The notes under the pieces are model-generated. The model was not told the origin of the DNA. It made no database searches and worked only from the letters and a program-made list of their open reading frames with translations. 64,000 nt of DNA. Origin: Umezawaea beigongshangensis. GTDB taxonomy: Bacteria; Actinomycetota; Actinomycetes; Mycobacteriales; Pseudonocardiaceae. Positions 43,897 to 52,660 of the stretch are shown here, piece by piece (position 1 is the first letter of the stretch; each line of letters starts with the position of its first letter). The position numbers were made by a program, and so were the translations under genes. The DNA lies in assembly GCF_016464305.1 (NCBI RefSeq), contig NZ_JAEIOJ010000004.1, forward strand, positions 518,905 through 582,904. Direction: 5' to 3'.

Positions 43897-45815
43897 CCAC
43901 CGTCCTGCTGGTGCTGGGGGTCGTCGCCGTGCTCCACGCGCGGCGGCGCGCCCGGCGTGCGCCGGGCGCGGTGGTGCCGAGGCGGGGCGCGGCGATGGCG
44001 GTCGTCGTCGCGATCACGGCTCTCCAGGTGGTCCTGGGCGCACCCGCGGCGCACGCGGCGAACTGCGGCGTGCCCAACCCGGAGCGTCCGGGCACGGGCA
44101 TGGTCGGCGCGCTGGACCCGGCGGTCGGCAACGGCCTGCCGGACAGCGCGTACTCGGTCTACGGCTACGCGGGCATGGTGTGGCACACCTACGACCCGGA
44201 CTGCAAGGAACTCAGCATCCCCGACCCCAACGCCACCATCGACACGTGGGCGGGCAACGAGCTGTTCAGCGTCGCGAAGAACATCGTCGGCGCGACGAAC
44301 GCCTTGCACTACACGGTGATGGGCCGCGGTCTGCTGGCCCCGCTCGACGACGCCGTGAAGGACGGCGTGCAGCAGGTCTACGACAACGTGTACCTGCGCT
44401 GGTTCGGCCTGGTGGCGCTGATCCTGGCGGTGCTGATGTTCCGCCAGATCTGGAACGGCGACCTGGCGACGATCAGCAAGCGGAGCCTGTGGGCGCTCGC
44501 GGGCATGTGGCTCGCGACGTCGACGCTGGCGCTGCCGCAGTTCTACAGCTTCCTGGACAACACCCTGGTCAGCAGGACCTCGGAGATCCAGGCGGGTTTC
44601 ATCGACGACGCGGAGAACCAGGGCACGCTGCACGTGCTGCCCACGAAGCTGCACGAGATGGTCGTCTACCAGAGCTGGCTGCGCGGTGAGTTCGGCTCGC
44701 CGGAGGCCCCGCAGGCCGCCGAGTTCGGTCCCCGGCTGCTGAACGCGCAGGCGTGGACGCGCACCGAGCTGATCGACCACGAGGACGGCGACGGCGACGC
44801 GCTGAAGGCGAAGAACGCCGAGCTGGACACCGTCGCGAAGAGCCTCGGCGCGACCAAGGGGTACTTCACCGGCGTCGACGGCAGCCGCACCGGCTCCGGG
44901 TTCCTCGCGCTGCTCCAGGCGATCGCGTTCTCGCTGTTCCAGCTCTTCGCGAAGGCCGCGGTGCTGCTCGCGCAGCTCCTGCTGCGCCTGCTCACCCTGG
45001 CCGGGCCGCTCATCGGCCTAGTCGCGCTGCTGCACCACGACCTGCTGCGCAAGGTCGCCCGCGCGGCGGCCGTGACCGTGTTCAACGTGCTGATCCTCGC
45101 GGTGCTGGCCGGCGTGCACGCCCTGCTGCTCCAGGCGATCTTCAACGCCACGGCGCTGTCGCTGCTGACCCGGACGCTGCTGGGGCTGATGCTCACCCTG
45201 GTGTGCTTCATGGTCGGCCGCCCGGTGCGCCGCATGTGGCAGATGGTCGAGATGTCCGTGGGCAGCGCCAGCAACGCGCTCCCGTCCGGCCAGGGGCCGC
45301 TGGCCCGGCTGCGCGGACGCAAGGCCGACGCCGGTCCCACGCCGCAGGACGAGTTCTGGGACACCGTGCGCGGCGCCGACCCCGACGCGAGCGGTCCGGA
45401 CGCGGCGGGCGCGCAGCGCACCCGGCGCATCCGCCCCGAGGCGGCGAACCCGGTCGTGGCGAGCGCGCAGCGGCTCGACCGCTCCGCGCAGGCCGGGGCG
45501 CTGCCGTCCAACGGCGGACTCGGCACCCCGGCCCTGCCGGCCGGTCCCGGTGTCCGCAGCGGCCCGGCCGCGGCGCTGCCGTCGGGCAGCGTCCCCAGCA
45601 GGATCGTCGACACGCCTCCCGCGGTCGACCGGAGCTGGGACCGCCAGGACGACGCGGTGCTCGTGCCGTCGCGCATCAGCGCGGGCGGTCCGGGCCGGGC
45701 GGTCGACGGCCCGGTCGTGCCGGGCCCCAGACGCGCCGAGACCGAGGTGGTCGCGGGCCGTCAGGTGCACGTGATCTACCGGCCGTCGCGCGGGCTCGAA
45801 GTCCGGGACAACTGA
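43893..45815 (+). CDS. Polytopic membrane protein, VirB6/TrbL-like
   Basis: 640-residue protein with a signal-like N-terminal helix (AAMAVVVAITALQVVLGAPAAHAA), a Cys-containing extracytoplasmic region, and about six to seven helices including WFGLVALILAVLMF, SLWALAGMWLATSTLALP, a long hydrophobic block at about 335-380, and LLGLMLTLVCFMVGRPV. A ~210-residue Pro/Ala/Arg-rich cytoplasmic tail follows. Topology and position after the VirB4-like ATPase match VirB6/TrbL scaffold proteins. ATG overlaps the ATPase stop. Confidence 0.75.
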   Translation: MTTVLLVLGVVAVLHARRRARRAPGAVVPRRGAAMAVVVAITALQVVLGAPAAHAANCGVPNPERPGTGMVGALDPAVGNGLPDSAYSVYGYAGMVWHTYDPDCKELSIPDPNATIDTWAGNELFSVAKNIVGATNALHYTVMGRGLLAPLDDAVKDGVQQVYDNVYLRWFGLVALILAVLMFRQIWNGDLATISKRSLWALAGMWLATSTLALPQFYSFLDNTLVSRTSEIQAGFIDDAENQGTLHVLPTKLHEMVVYQSWLRGEFGSPEAPQAAEFGPRLLNAQAWTRTELIDHEDGDGDALKAKNAELDTVAKSLGATKGYFTGVDGSRTGSGFLALLQAIAFSLFQLFAKAAVLLAQLLLRLLTLAGPLIGLVALLHHDLLRKVARAAAVTVFNVLILAVLAGVHALLLQAIFNATALSLLTRTLLGLMLTLVCFMVGRPVRRMWQMVEMSVGSASNALPSGQGPLARLRGRKADAGPTPQDEFWDTVRGADPDASGPDAAGAQRTRRIRPEAANPVVASAQRLDRSAQAGALPSNGGLGTPALPAGPGVRSGPAAALPSGSVPSRIVDTPPAVDRSWDRQDDAVLVPSRISAGGPGRAVDGPVVPGPRRAETEVVAGRQVHVIYRPSRGLEVRDN

Positions 45816-45828
45816 GAGGGGGACGCAG

Positions 45829-46440
45829 GTGCCCATTCGCACGAACCGCGGTCGCGCGGCCGTGTACCGACGCCTGTGGGGGTGGCCGCTGCGGTCACCC
45901 GCCCACCTGGTGGCGGCGGCCGTCGGGTTCGCCGTGCTGGTGACCGTCGCCAGCGTCGTCGTCCCCGGGGTCACGGGCACGCGGTCCCCGGCCGCCCAGA
46001 GGCAGACCGGCGGCGGCGCGACGACCACCCCCGCCTCCGCCGGACAGGTCGGCGTGCTGCCCAGCGGTCCTCCGTCCAGCCTGCCGACGAAGCTGCCCAG
46101 TCCCACCCAGACGCCCACGACCGTGCCCCCCGACCCGCTGGCCACCGCGGCGGCGATGAGCTGGGCGCAGGCGTGGGTGGACCACCCGGAGGGGACGACG
46201 AACGAGACGTGGCTGGACGGGCTGGAGCCCTACACGTCGGAGGAGATGCTGCCGCAGCTCAGGTCCGTCGAGCCCGCGAACGTCCCGGCCACCAGGGTCA
46301 CGAGCATCCCGTCGGTGGTCGCCTCCTTCTCCAACCGCGTCGAGGTCGACGTGACGACCGACGGCCCGAAGCTGCGCGTGACCGTGGTCAAGGGAGCTGA
46401 CGGCCAGTGGGTCGTCCACCAGTACGACGAGGTGAGCTGA
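45829..46440 (+). CDS. Single-pass membrane protein, VirB8/TcpC-like
   Basis: 203-residue protein: a basic N-terminus, one helix (HLVAAAVGFAVLVTVASVVVPGV), a Thr/Pro/Gly linker, and a ~100-residue outer domain (MSWAQAWVDHPEGTTNETW, VASFSNRVEVDVTTDGPKLRVTVVKGADGQWVVHQY) that looks like an NTF2-type fold as in VirB8/TcpC. Assignment rests on topology, fold impression and gene order. GTG at 45829 has GAGAGGGGG upstream. The next gene starts 1 base after its stop. Confidence 0.7.
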   Translation: MPIRTNRGRAAVYRRLWGWPLRSPAHLVAAAVGFAVLVTVASVVVPGVTGTRSPAAQRQTGGGATTTPASAGQVGVLPSGPPSSLPTKLPSPTQTPTTVPPDPLATAAAMSWAQAWVDHPEGTTNETWLDGLEPYTSEEMLPQLRSVEPANVPATRVTSIPSVVASFSNRVEVDVTTDGPKLRVTVVKGADGQWVVHQYDEVS

Positions 46441-46441
46441 C

Positions 46442-47446
46442 GTGCTGAAGATCGGTCTGATCGTCTCCGCGATCATCACGGCGCTCATCACCGTGACGAT
46501 CACCAGTGGTGTGAGCACGGTCATCAGCGGCACGACGGCGCAGGAGGAGCGCGTCGGGCTGCGCAGCGTGAGCTGCAACGCCGCGCTGGGCCCGTGGGAC
46601 AGCGGCAGCGGTGACCGGGGCGAGCAGCAGGCGGCGAAGCTCACCGAGGAGCAGATGGGCACCGTCGCCAAGATCATCGAGGTCGGGCAGCGGCGCGAAC
46701 TGCCGCCGCTGGCCTGGCAGATCGCCATCCAGGCCGGCATGACCGAGTCCGGGCTGCGCAGCCTCGACCACGGCGACCGGGACTCCCTGGGCATCTTCCA
46801 GATGCGGCCCTCGATGGGCTGGGGCAGCCCGGAGGAGGTCACCGACCCCGAGTACGCGGTCAACAAGTTCTACGACGTGCTCCAGGCCCTGCCGGACTGG
46901 GAGACCACCCGTCCCGGCGACTCCGCGCAGGCCGTCGAGCGCTCGGCCTTCCCCGACCGGTACCACAACTGGGAGGCCATGGCGGCCTTCCTCATCGGCA
47001 GGTCCGGCGAGATCCCGGACCCGGCGGGCTGCGGCGACAGCATCGGCAACTACCTCGTCGCCTCCGCGGCGGCGGCCACGGCGATCGACTTCACCAAGGA
47101 GCAGCTCGGCGAGCCCTACCTGTGGGGCGGCAACGGTCCCGACGCCTGGGACTGCTCGGGAATCCTGGTGAAGGCGTTCGCGAAGGCGGGGGTCGCGATC
47201 CCCAGGGTCGCGAACGACCAGTACCTGTCCGGCGGCGCCCACCTGCCCGTGCGCGAGGCCCAGGCGGGAGACCTGGTCTTCTGGGCCACCGACCCGAACG
47301 ACCCCGTCACGGTGCACCACGTGGCCATGTACCTCGGCAACGACGAGTACATCCACGCGCCGCAGACGGGCGACGTGGTGAAGGTCAGCAAGATGAACTG
47401 GGACTACCACGAGCTGATGCCGCAGGCCGTCCGGCCGGGCGTGTGA
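46442..47446 (+). CDS. NlpC/P60 endopeptidase with lytic transglycosylase-like domain (VirB1-like)
   Basis: 334-residue cell-wall hydrolase anchored or exported by an N-terminal helix (IGLIVSAIITALITVTITSGV). Residues ~60-190 resemble a soluble lytic transglycosylase/lysozyme fold (AIQAGMTESGLRSL, SLGIFQMRPSMGWG), and ~215-334 form an NlpC/P60 domain with catalytic Cys in WDCSGILVKAF and His in VTVHHVAMYLG followed by YIHAPQTGD. Such two-domain hydrolases open peptidoglycan for type IV machines, consistent with the operon. GTG at 46442. Confidence 0.9.
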   Translation: MLKIGLIVSAIITALITVTITSGVSTVISGTTAQEERVGLRSVSCNAALGPWDSGSGDRGEQQAAKLTEEQMGTVAKIIEVGQRRELPPLAWQIAIQAGMTESGLRSLDHGDRDSLGIFQMRPSMGWGSPEEVTDPEYAVNKFYDVLQALPDWETTRPGDSAQAVERSAFPDRYHNWEAMAAFLIGRSGEIPDPAGCGDSIGNYLVASAAAATAIDFTKEQLGEPYLWGGNGPDAWDCSGILVKAFAKAGVAIPRVANDQYLSGGAHLPVREAQAGDLVFWATDPNDPVTVHHVAMYLGNDEYIHAPQTGDVVKVSKMNWDYHELMPQAVRPGV

Positions 47447-47484
47447 CCGCGTGCTGCGTCGATCGTCCGCAGTGAGGAGCCGAC

Positions 47485-48012
47485 ATGTTCACCCCCGACC
47501 CCATCCCGCGGCCGGCTGGGCCACCCGCCTCCAGCACGCCGTTGAAGGACTACCTCGACCACACGGCGCTCGGCGTGGACCGGGGCTACGCGGTGCTGCC
47601 GCGCTCCCTGCTGGAGAACATGCCGCTGCCGTGGCAGCAGCACATGGCGCACCTGATGGCCGAGTTCCACCGCGCCTACGCGCACCTGAACTGGCCGCTG
47701 TACCGCGTCGTCCCGTCGCGGCACGAGAAGCTCGTGGACCTGGACGAGGACCAGCTCGCCGAGGTCGGCGCGATGGTCGAGATCGACTCGGACGGCGAGC
47801 TGGTCTACCGGGAGCGCAACGGCGCGCGGATCGAGAACCCGGAGACCCGCACGGTCCTCGTGTCGTGCCTGGACCCGATCCCGTCCGAGCACGCCAACGC
47901 CAACCAGAGCACCCCGCCCCGCGGTTTTCCCCGGCCGCACCAGCAGCAACAGCAGCAGTCCCAGTTCCCGCCGTCGGGCTCCCTGCCGAAGCAGTCGCCG
48001 CACAACTGGTGA
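47485..48012 (+). CDS. Hypothetical protein at end of secretion-like operon
   Basis: 175-residue protein of unknown function. The middle (DYLDHTALGVDRGYAVLPRSLLENMPLPWQQHMAHLMAEFHRAYAHLNWPLYRV) is well structured and followed by an acidic strand-rich part; the last ~40 residues are Pro/Gln-rich with a QQQQQQ run. ATG at 47485 has GAGGAG 6 bases upstream. It lies 38 bases after the NlpC gene on the same strand and probably belongs to the operon; it has no signal peptide or membrane helix. Confidence 0.65.
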   Translation: MFTPDPIPRPAGPPASSTPLKDYLDHTALGVDRGYAVLPRSLLENMPLPWQQHMAHLMAEFHRAYAHLNWPLYRVVPSRHEKLVDLDEDQLAEVGAMVEIDSDGELVYRERNGARIENPETRTVLVSCLDPIPSEHANANQSTPPRGFPRPHQQQQQQSQFPPSGSLPKQSPHNW

Positions 48013-48041
48013 GCACCGGCCGTCCGTGACAGGGTTGGACC

Positions 48042-48227
48042 ATGGTCGATCCGGACGGCTGGTACTACTGCCTCACCCACCGCACCCCCGAGAAGGGCGC
48101 GGGCTGCCGCGGCCTGGACCGCATGGGCCCCTACCCGGACGAGGCGTCCGCGCGCCGGGCCCTGGACACGGCCCGCGAGCGCAACGAGGCGGCCGACGAG
48201 GCCGACCGCGCCTGGCGAGAAGACTGA
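48042..48227 (+). CDS. Small conserved hypothetical protein
   Basis: 61-residue soluble protein: PDGWYYCLTHRTPEKGAGCRGLDRMGPYPDEASARRALD and a helical charged tail. Two Cys and the aromatic start suggest a small folded domain, resembling short actinobacterial proteins of unknown role. ATG at 48042 follows a weak AGGG at about 48030. A repeat array starts right after its stop. Confidence 0.6.
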   Translation: MVDPDGWYYCLTHRTPEKGAGCRGLDRMGPYPDEASARRALDTARERNEAADEADRAWRED

Positions 48228-48293
48228 CCGCGAGTTGCCCGCTCCCGCACCGCGAGTGGACCGTTCCAGCACCGCGAGTGGACCGTTCGCGCC
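48228..48293 (+). repeat. Dispersed repeat array C (three units)
   Basis: Units at 48228-48251 (diverged, GAGTTGCCC), 48252-48273 and 48274-48293, core GAGTGGACCGTTC in this array versus GAGTGGAGCGTTC elsewhere. It begins immediately after the stop codon of the small protein gene and lies upstream of the RNB ribonuclease. Confidence 0.82.
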
Positions 48294-48339
48294 ACGCTGG
48301 TGTGGTGGGAGACTCCGCGGAGATCGACACCGGAGAGGT

Positions 48340-48345
48340 TAAGGT
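48340..48345 (+). promoter_or_regulatory. Leaderless -10 box (TAAGGT) for RNB ribonuclease
   Basis: TAAGGT ends 6 bases before the GTG at 48352 with no ribosome site in between. Confidence 0.45.
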
Positions 48346-48351
48346 GCACCG

Positions 48352-49767
48352 GTGGCCTCGACGGTGATCCGGACCGGCCGCGCCGAGCTGGACTTCGACG
48401 GCATCCGCGACGAGTTCGTGCTGCCGCAGGAGTTCCCCGCTGCGGCGCTGGCCGAGGCAGAGCAGGTGGTCTCGGGCGGAGTTCCGCTCGGAGACCGCGA
48501 AGACGCGACCTCGTTGCCCCTGGTCACGATCGACCCGCCAGGGGCGAAGGACCTCGACCAGGCCCTGCTGGTGCAGCGTCGCGGTGACGGCTTCCGGGTG
48601 CACTACGCCATCGCGGACCTGGGCGTGTTCGTCGTCCCCGGTGGCGCGCTGGACGCCGAGGTGCGCCGACGCGGCCAGACCCTCTACCTGCCCGACGGCA
48701 ACGTGCCGCTGCACCCCACCGTGCTGTCGGAGGGGGCGGCGAGCCTCCTGCCGGACCAGACCGTGCCGTGCGTGCTGTGGACGCTGGACTGCGACGCCGA
48801 GGGCGAGCCGCGGGACGTGCGGGTGCGCCGGGCGGTCGTGCGGTCCAGAGCGCGCTTCGACTACGAGACCGTGCAGGCCGCGCTCGCCGCCGACGAGCTG
48901 CACCCGTCGCTGGCCGCGCTGCCCGACTTCGGCCGGTTGCGCCGCGGGCTCGCACTCGACCGCGGCGCGGTCGAGCTGCAACTCCCCGAGCAGGAGATCG
49001 AGCCGACCGGTGACGGCGGCTGGCGGCTGACCCTGCGCCCCCGCAACGAGATCGAGGCGTGGAACGCCGAGATCTCCCTGCTCACGGGCATGTGCGCCGC
49101 GCGGATCATGCTGGACGCGGGGATCGGCGTCCTGCGCACGCTGCCCGCCCCCGACTCCGACGCGATCGACGCCCTGCGCCGCACCGCCGCCGCGCTCGGC
49201 AGCCCGTGGCCGCAGGACGTCGGCCCCGCGCGGTTCCTGGCCGGGCTCGACCCGGCGCGGCCGGAGTCGCTCGCCCTGTTCGTCGACGCCACGAGGCTGC
49301 TGCGCGGTGCCGGGTACACCGCGTTCGACGGCACTCCGCCCGAGATCACCTCGCACGCCGGACTGGGTGCGCCGTACGCGCACGTCACCGCGCCGCTGCG
49401 CCGTCTCGTGGACCGCTTCGCCACGGAGGTGTGCCTGGCGGTGAGCGCGGGCGAGGAGGTGCCGGACTGGTTGCGCGCCGCGCTGCCCGAGCTGCCGAGC
49501 CTCATGGGCACGTCCGACTCGCTGGCCAGCAAGGTCGACCGGGCGTGCCTCGACCAGGTCGAGGCGTGGGTGCTGGCCGACCGGGTGGGGCAGGAGTTCG
49601 ACGCCGTGGTGCTGCGCGCCGACGCGTCGGCGGCGGACGTGTTCGTCGTCGAGCCGCCCGTGATGGGCCGCTGCGCGGGGGAGGACCTCCCGGAGGGCGA
49701 GCAGATCCGGGCCAGGCTCACCTCCGCCGATCCCGAAGCTCGCAAGGTGTCCTTCGAACGCGTGTGA
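48352..49767 (+). CDS. RNB domain ribonuclease (RNase II/R family)
   Basis: 471-residue 3'-to-5' exoribonuclease. The RNB catalytic core is evident as LVTIDPPGAKDLDQALLV, with further RNB elements IADLGVFVVPGG, RRRGQTLYLPDGNVPL and ITSHAGLGAPYAHVTAPLRR. It is shorter than RNase R because the N-terminal cold-shock domains are reduced and no basic tail is present, as in many actinobacterial RNB proteins. GTG at 48352 follows a TAAGGT box. Probably monocistronic, followed by the F420 reductase gene 57 bases later. Confidence 0.92.
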   Translation: MASTVIRTGRAELDFDGIRDEFVLPQEFPAAALAEAEQVVSGGVPLGDREDATSLPLVTIDPPGAKDLDQALLVQRRGDGFRVHYAIADLGVFVVPGGALDAEVRRRGQTLYLPDGNVPLHPTVLSEGAASLLPDQTVPCVLWTLDCDAEGEPRDVRVRRAVVRSRARFDYETVQAALAADELHPSLAALPDFGRLRRGLALDRGAVELQLPEQEIEPTGDGGWRLTLRPRNEIEAWNAEISLLTGMCAARIMLDAGIGVLRTLPAPDSDAIDALRRTAAALGSPWPQDVGPARFLAGLDPARPESLALFVDATRLLRGAGYTAFDGTPPEITSHAGLGAPYAHVTAPLRRLVDRFATEVCLAVSAGEEVPDWLRAALPELPSLMGTSDSLASKVDRACLDQVEAWVLADRVGQEFDAVVLRADASAADVFVVEPPVMGRCAGEDLPEGEQIRARLTSADPEARKVSFERV

Positions 49768-49824
49768 CCGCGGAACCTGTGTGACCATCGGACACGGCCG
49801 TGGAGAACCGAGCTGGGAGAAGAC

Positions 49825-50493
49825 GTGACCGATCTGAACGAGTTGACCGTCGGCGTGCTGGGTGGCACCGGGGCGCAGGGCAAGGGCCTCGCGCTGCGGT
49901 GGGCCGCGGCGGGCCTGACGGTCGTGATCGGATCGCGCGACGCCGAGCGGGCCGGGGCCGCGGCCGCCGAACTGCGCGAGGCGGCCGGTGTGGACACCAT
50001 CAGCGGCGCCTCGAACGCGGACTGCGCGGCGCGGGCGGACGTCGTGCTGCTCGCCGTGCCGTGGGAGGGGCACGCCGAGCTGGTCGAGTCCCTGCGCGAC
50101 CCGCTCGCGGGCAAGATCGTGGTCGACTGCGTCAACCCGCTGGGCTTCGACAAGCAGGGCCCGTACGCGCTGCCGGTGCCCGAGGGCAGCGCCGCGCAGC
50201 AGGCGGCCGCGCTGCTGCCCGACTCGCGCGTCACCGCCGCGTTCCACCACGTCTCCGCGGTGCTGCTGGCCGACCTGTCGATCGAGCGGGTCGAGCTGGA
50301 CGTGCTGGTGCTGGGCGACGACAGGGACGCCACGGACCTGGTGCGGGCGCTCGCCGACACCGTGCCCGGCTTCCGCGGCGTCTACGGCGGACGGCTGCGC
50401 AACGCCCACCAGGTCGAGGCGTTCACCGCGAACCTCATCGCGATCAACCGCCGCTACAAGGCGCACGCGGGTCTGCGGATCACCGACGTCTGA
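49825..50493 (+). CDS. npdG: NADPH-dependent F420 reductase
   Basis: 222-residue Rossmann enzyme transferring hydride between NADPH and coenzyme F420. The N-terminal dinucleotide loop is VGVLGGTGAQGKGLALRWAAAG with GSRDAERA for the NADP phosphate, and VDCVNPLGFDKQGPY and FHHVSAVLLADLS are typical of Fno-type enzymes. F420 occurs widely in actinobacteria, supporting the assignment. GTG at 49825. Its TGA shares one base with the ATG of the next gene (TGATG). Confidence 0.92.
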   Translation: MTDLNELTVGVLGGTGAQGKGLALRWAAAGLTVVIGSRDAERAGAAAAELREAAGVDTISGASNADCAARADVVLLAVPWEGHAELVESLRDPLAGKIVVDCVNPLGFDKQGPYALPVPEGSAAQQAAALLPDSRVTAAFHHVSAVLLADLSIERVELDVLVLGDDRDATDLVRALADTVPGFRGVYGGRLRNAHQVEAFTANLIAINRRYKAHAGLRITDV

Positions 50494-51251
50494 TGCTCCT
50501 CGCCGACGACCTCGGCGAGGTCGTGCTGCTGGCGGAGCCACCCGTGCGGGTGGTGAGCCTCGTGCCGTCCCTCACCGAGGCCGTCGAGGTCTCCGCTCCC
50601 GGCAGGCTCGTCGGCGCCACGGACCACTGCACGCACCCGCCGGAGCTGGACGTGACGAGGGTCGGCGGCACGAAGTACCCCGACGTGGACCGGGTGCTCG
50701 CGCTGCGGCCGGACCTCGTGCTGGCGAACGTGGAGGAGAACCGTCCGCAGGACGTGGACCGCCTGCGCGCCGACGGGATCGCGGTCTGGGTGATGGCGGC
50801 CCCCGCCACGGTGCCGCAGGCCCTCGGATCGCTGCGCCGACTGCTCACGACGGCGTTCGCGCTGCCGGAACCGGCGTGGCTGGTGCGCGCCGAGCGGGAG
50901 TGGCGCGACGTGCCGCCGGTGCGGGTCACGGCGGTCGTGCCGGTCTGGCGGCGGCCGTGGATCGTGCTGGGACGGGACACGTTCGCCGGTGACGTGCTGC
51001 GCAGGCTCGGCGTGGCCAACGCGTGCGCCGAGCACCCGGAGCGCTACCCGCGCCTCCCGCTCGCCGAGCTGACCGCGATCGGGGCCGACCTGGTGGTGCT
51101 GCCCGACGAGCCGTACGCGTTCACCGCGGACGACGGGCCGGAGGCGTTCCCCGGCCTGCGGTGCGCGCTGGTGTCGGGCCGTCACCTGACCTGGTACGGG
51201 CCGTCGCTGCTCCGGGCGCGCGAGGAGCTGGGGCACCTCGGTCGCGGGTGA
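50493..51251 (+). CDS. Helical backbone metal receptor (BtuF-like fold), cytosolic
   Basis: 252-residue protein with the fold of iron/B12 ABC transporter binding proteins: VRVVSLVPSLTEAVEV, GATDHCTHP, GGTKYPDVDRVLALRPDLVLANVEENRP, and HLTWYGPSLLRAREEL. It has no signal peptide or lipobox, so it is probably not a periplasmic receptor; soluble members of this family occur without transporters. It is translationally coupled to the F420 reductase (TGATG), but a shared role is not established. Confidence 0.85.
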   Translation: MLLADDLGEVVLLAEPPVRVVSLVPSLTEAVEVSAPGRLVGATDHCTHPPELDVTRVGGTKYPDVDRVLALRPDLVLANVEENRPQDVDRLRADGIAVWVMAAPATVPQALGSLRRLLTTAFALPEPAWLVRAEREWRDVPPVRVTAVVPVWRRPWIVLGRDTFAGDVLRRLGVANACAEHPERYPRLPLAELTAIGADLVVLPDEPYAFTADDGPEAFPGLRCALVSGRHLTWYGPSLLRAREELGHLGRG

Positions 51252-51284
51252 CCGCTCCCGGCGACCACCCGCGACGCGAGGACC

Positions 51285-52145
51285 TCAGTGGAACGTGTGC
51301 TCCGCGGCGGGGAACTGCCGGTTGCGCACGTCGTCGGCGAACGCCCGCGCCGCACCGGACAGCACACCGGCCACGTCGGCGTAGCGCTTGACGAACCTCG
51401 GCGCGCGCCCGCGGCGCAGGCCGACCATGTCCTGCCACACGAGCACCTGCGCGTCGGTGTCCGGACCGGCGCCGATGCCGACCGTGGGGACGCGCAGCTC
51501 GTGGGTGATCTTCTTGGCCACCTCGGAGGTCACCATCTCCAGCACGACGGCGAACGCCCCGGCCTCCTGCACGGCGTGCGCGTCGGCCAGGACCGCGTCG
51601 AACCCGTCGCGCCGCCCCTGCACCCGGTAGCCGCCGAGCTGGTGCTCGCTCTGCGGCGTGAACCCGACGTGCGCCATGACGGGGATGCCCGCGTTGACGA
51701 TCGCCTCGACGTGCGGCGCGAAGTGCCGGCCGCCCTCCAGCTTCACGGCGTGCGCCCGGCCCTCCTTCATGAACCGGACCGCCGTGGTGACGGCCTGCTC
51801 CACCGACACCTGGTAGGACCCGAACGGCAGGTCGGCCACGACGAGCGAGCGCTTCGCCGCCCTGGTCACGCTGCGCACGAGCGGGATCAGCTCGTCCACG
51901 GTGACGGGGAGGGACGTGTCGTAGCCGTAGACGTTGTTGGACGCCGAGTCGCCGACGAGCAGCACCGGAATCCCGGCCTCGTCGAACAGCTCCGCGGTGT
52001 ACACGTCGTACGCGGTGAGCATGGGCCACGGCTCGCCGCGGTCCTTGAGCTCCTGGAGGTGGTGGATGCGAACCCGCTTGGCGGGTGTCTTCGGCTCGCC
52101 CGGACCTGATCCGTAGGGAGCGGACACCTCGGCAGCAGAGGTCAT
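51285..52145 (-). CDS. panB: 3-methyl-2-oxobutanoate hydroxymethyltransferase (ketopantoate hydroxymethyltransferase)
   Basis: 286-residue enzyme making ketopantoate for pantothenate/CoA synthesis. Motifs: [76 protein letters not shown], and the C-terminal [22 protein letters not shown]. Length is normal. ATG at 52145 is chosen over longer in-frame starts because an N-terminal MTSAAEVS extension of typical length precedes the conserved core. In M. tuberculosis panB is Rv2225, close to the same neighbours found in this window. Confidence 0.95.
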   Translation of the reverse strand: MTSAAEVSAPYGSGPGEPKTPAKRVRIHHLQELKDRGEPWPMLTAYDVYTAELFDEAGIPVLLVGDSASNNVYGYDTSLPVTVDELIPLVRSVTRAAKRSLVVADLPFGSYQVSVEQAVTTAVRFMKEGRAHAVKLEGGRHFAPHVEAIVNAGIPVMAHVGFTPQSEHQLGGYRVQGRRDGFDAVLADAHAVQEAGAFAVVLEMVTSEVAKKITHELRVPTVGIGAGPDTDAQVLVWQDMVGLRRGRAPRFVKRYADVAGVLSGAARAFADDVRNRQFPAAEHTFH

Positions 52146-52282
52146 CGTCGACCGTCCTTTCCTCGAGGCCCGCCCCGTCGCGGGTCCCCGGGCTGTTGTG
52201 CACGGTTGCCGATACCAGCGTGACACCGACGAGCCCGGCGGGGGAGGCTGTGCGAGTAGCCTCACACGACCTCGGGGGACGC

Positions 52283-52660
52283 ATGGCCTGCCGCATCACC
52301 GAACTCGCGATCCACTCCGCCGATCCGGACGCGCTCGCCGCGTTCTGGTGCGCCGTGCTCGACTACCAGGTGCTCGACCGCGACGCGGACGTCGTGCAGA
52401 TCGGGCGTGCCGACCAGGCGCCGGACGACCGCCTGACGATCGTGTTCGACCGCGTCGCGTCGCCGAAGACGCAGAACCTCCGGCTGCACTTCGACGTCAA
52501 CGCCACGGACCGCGACCAGGCGGCCGAGCTGGAGCGCCTGCTGGCCCTGGGCGCGACGAAGGTCGACATCGGTCAGGGCAGCCCGTCCTGGCACGTGCTG
52601 GCCGACCCGGAGGGCAACGAGTTCTGCCTGCTCCGCAAGCGCGTCCCACCCGCGAGTTGA
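52283..52660 (+). CDS. VOC superfamily (glyoxalase-like) protein
   Basis: 125-residue single-domain VOC protein: [50 protein letters not shown], and [15 protein letters not shown], the last resembling the DPEGN..C end motif of glyoxalase-like proteins. It could be a metal enzyme or a binding protein; the substrate is unknown. ATG at 52283 has GGGGG 4 bases upstream, with a TAGCCT -10-like box at 52257-52262. Its stop codon TGA lies inside the first unit of repeat array D (GCG-AGT-TGA). Confidence 0.85.
   Translation: MACRITELAIHSADPDALAAFWCAVLDYQVLDRDADVVQIGRADQAPDDRLTIVFDRVASPKTQNLRLHFDVNATDRDQAAELERLLALGATKVDIGQGSPSWHVLADPEGNEFCLLRKRVPPAS

Noticed and set aside
40272..48012. Calling the secretion-like operon an integrative conjugative element
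   Set aside because: No integrase, relaxase, T4CP or flanking att repeats seen in the window.
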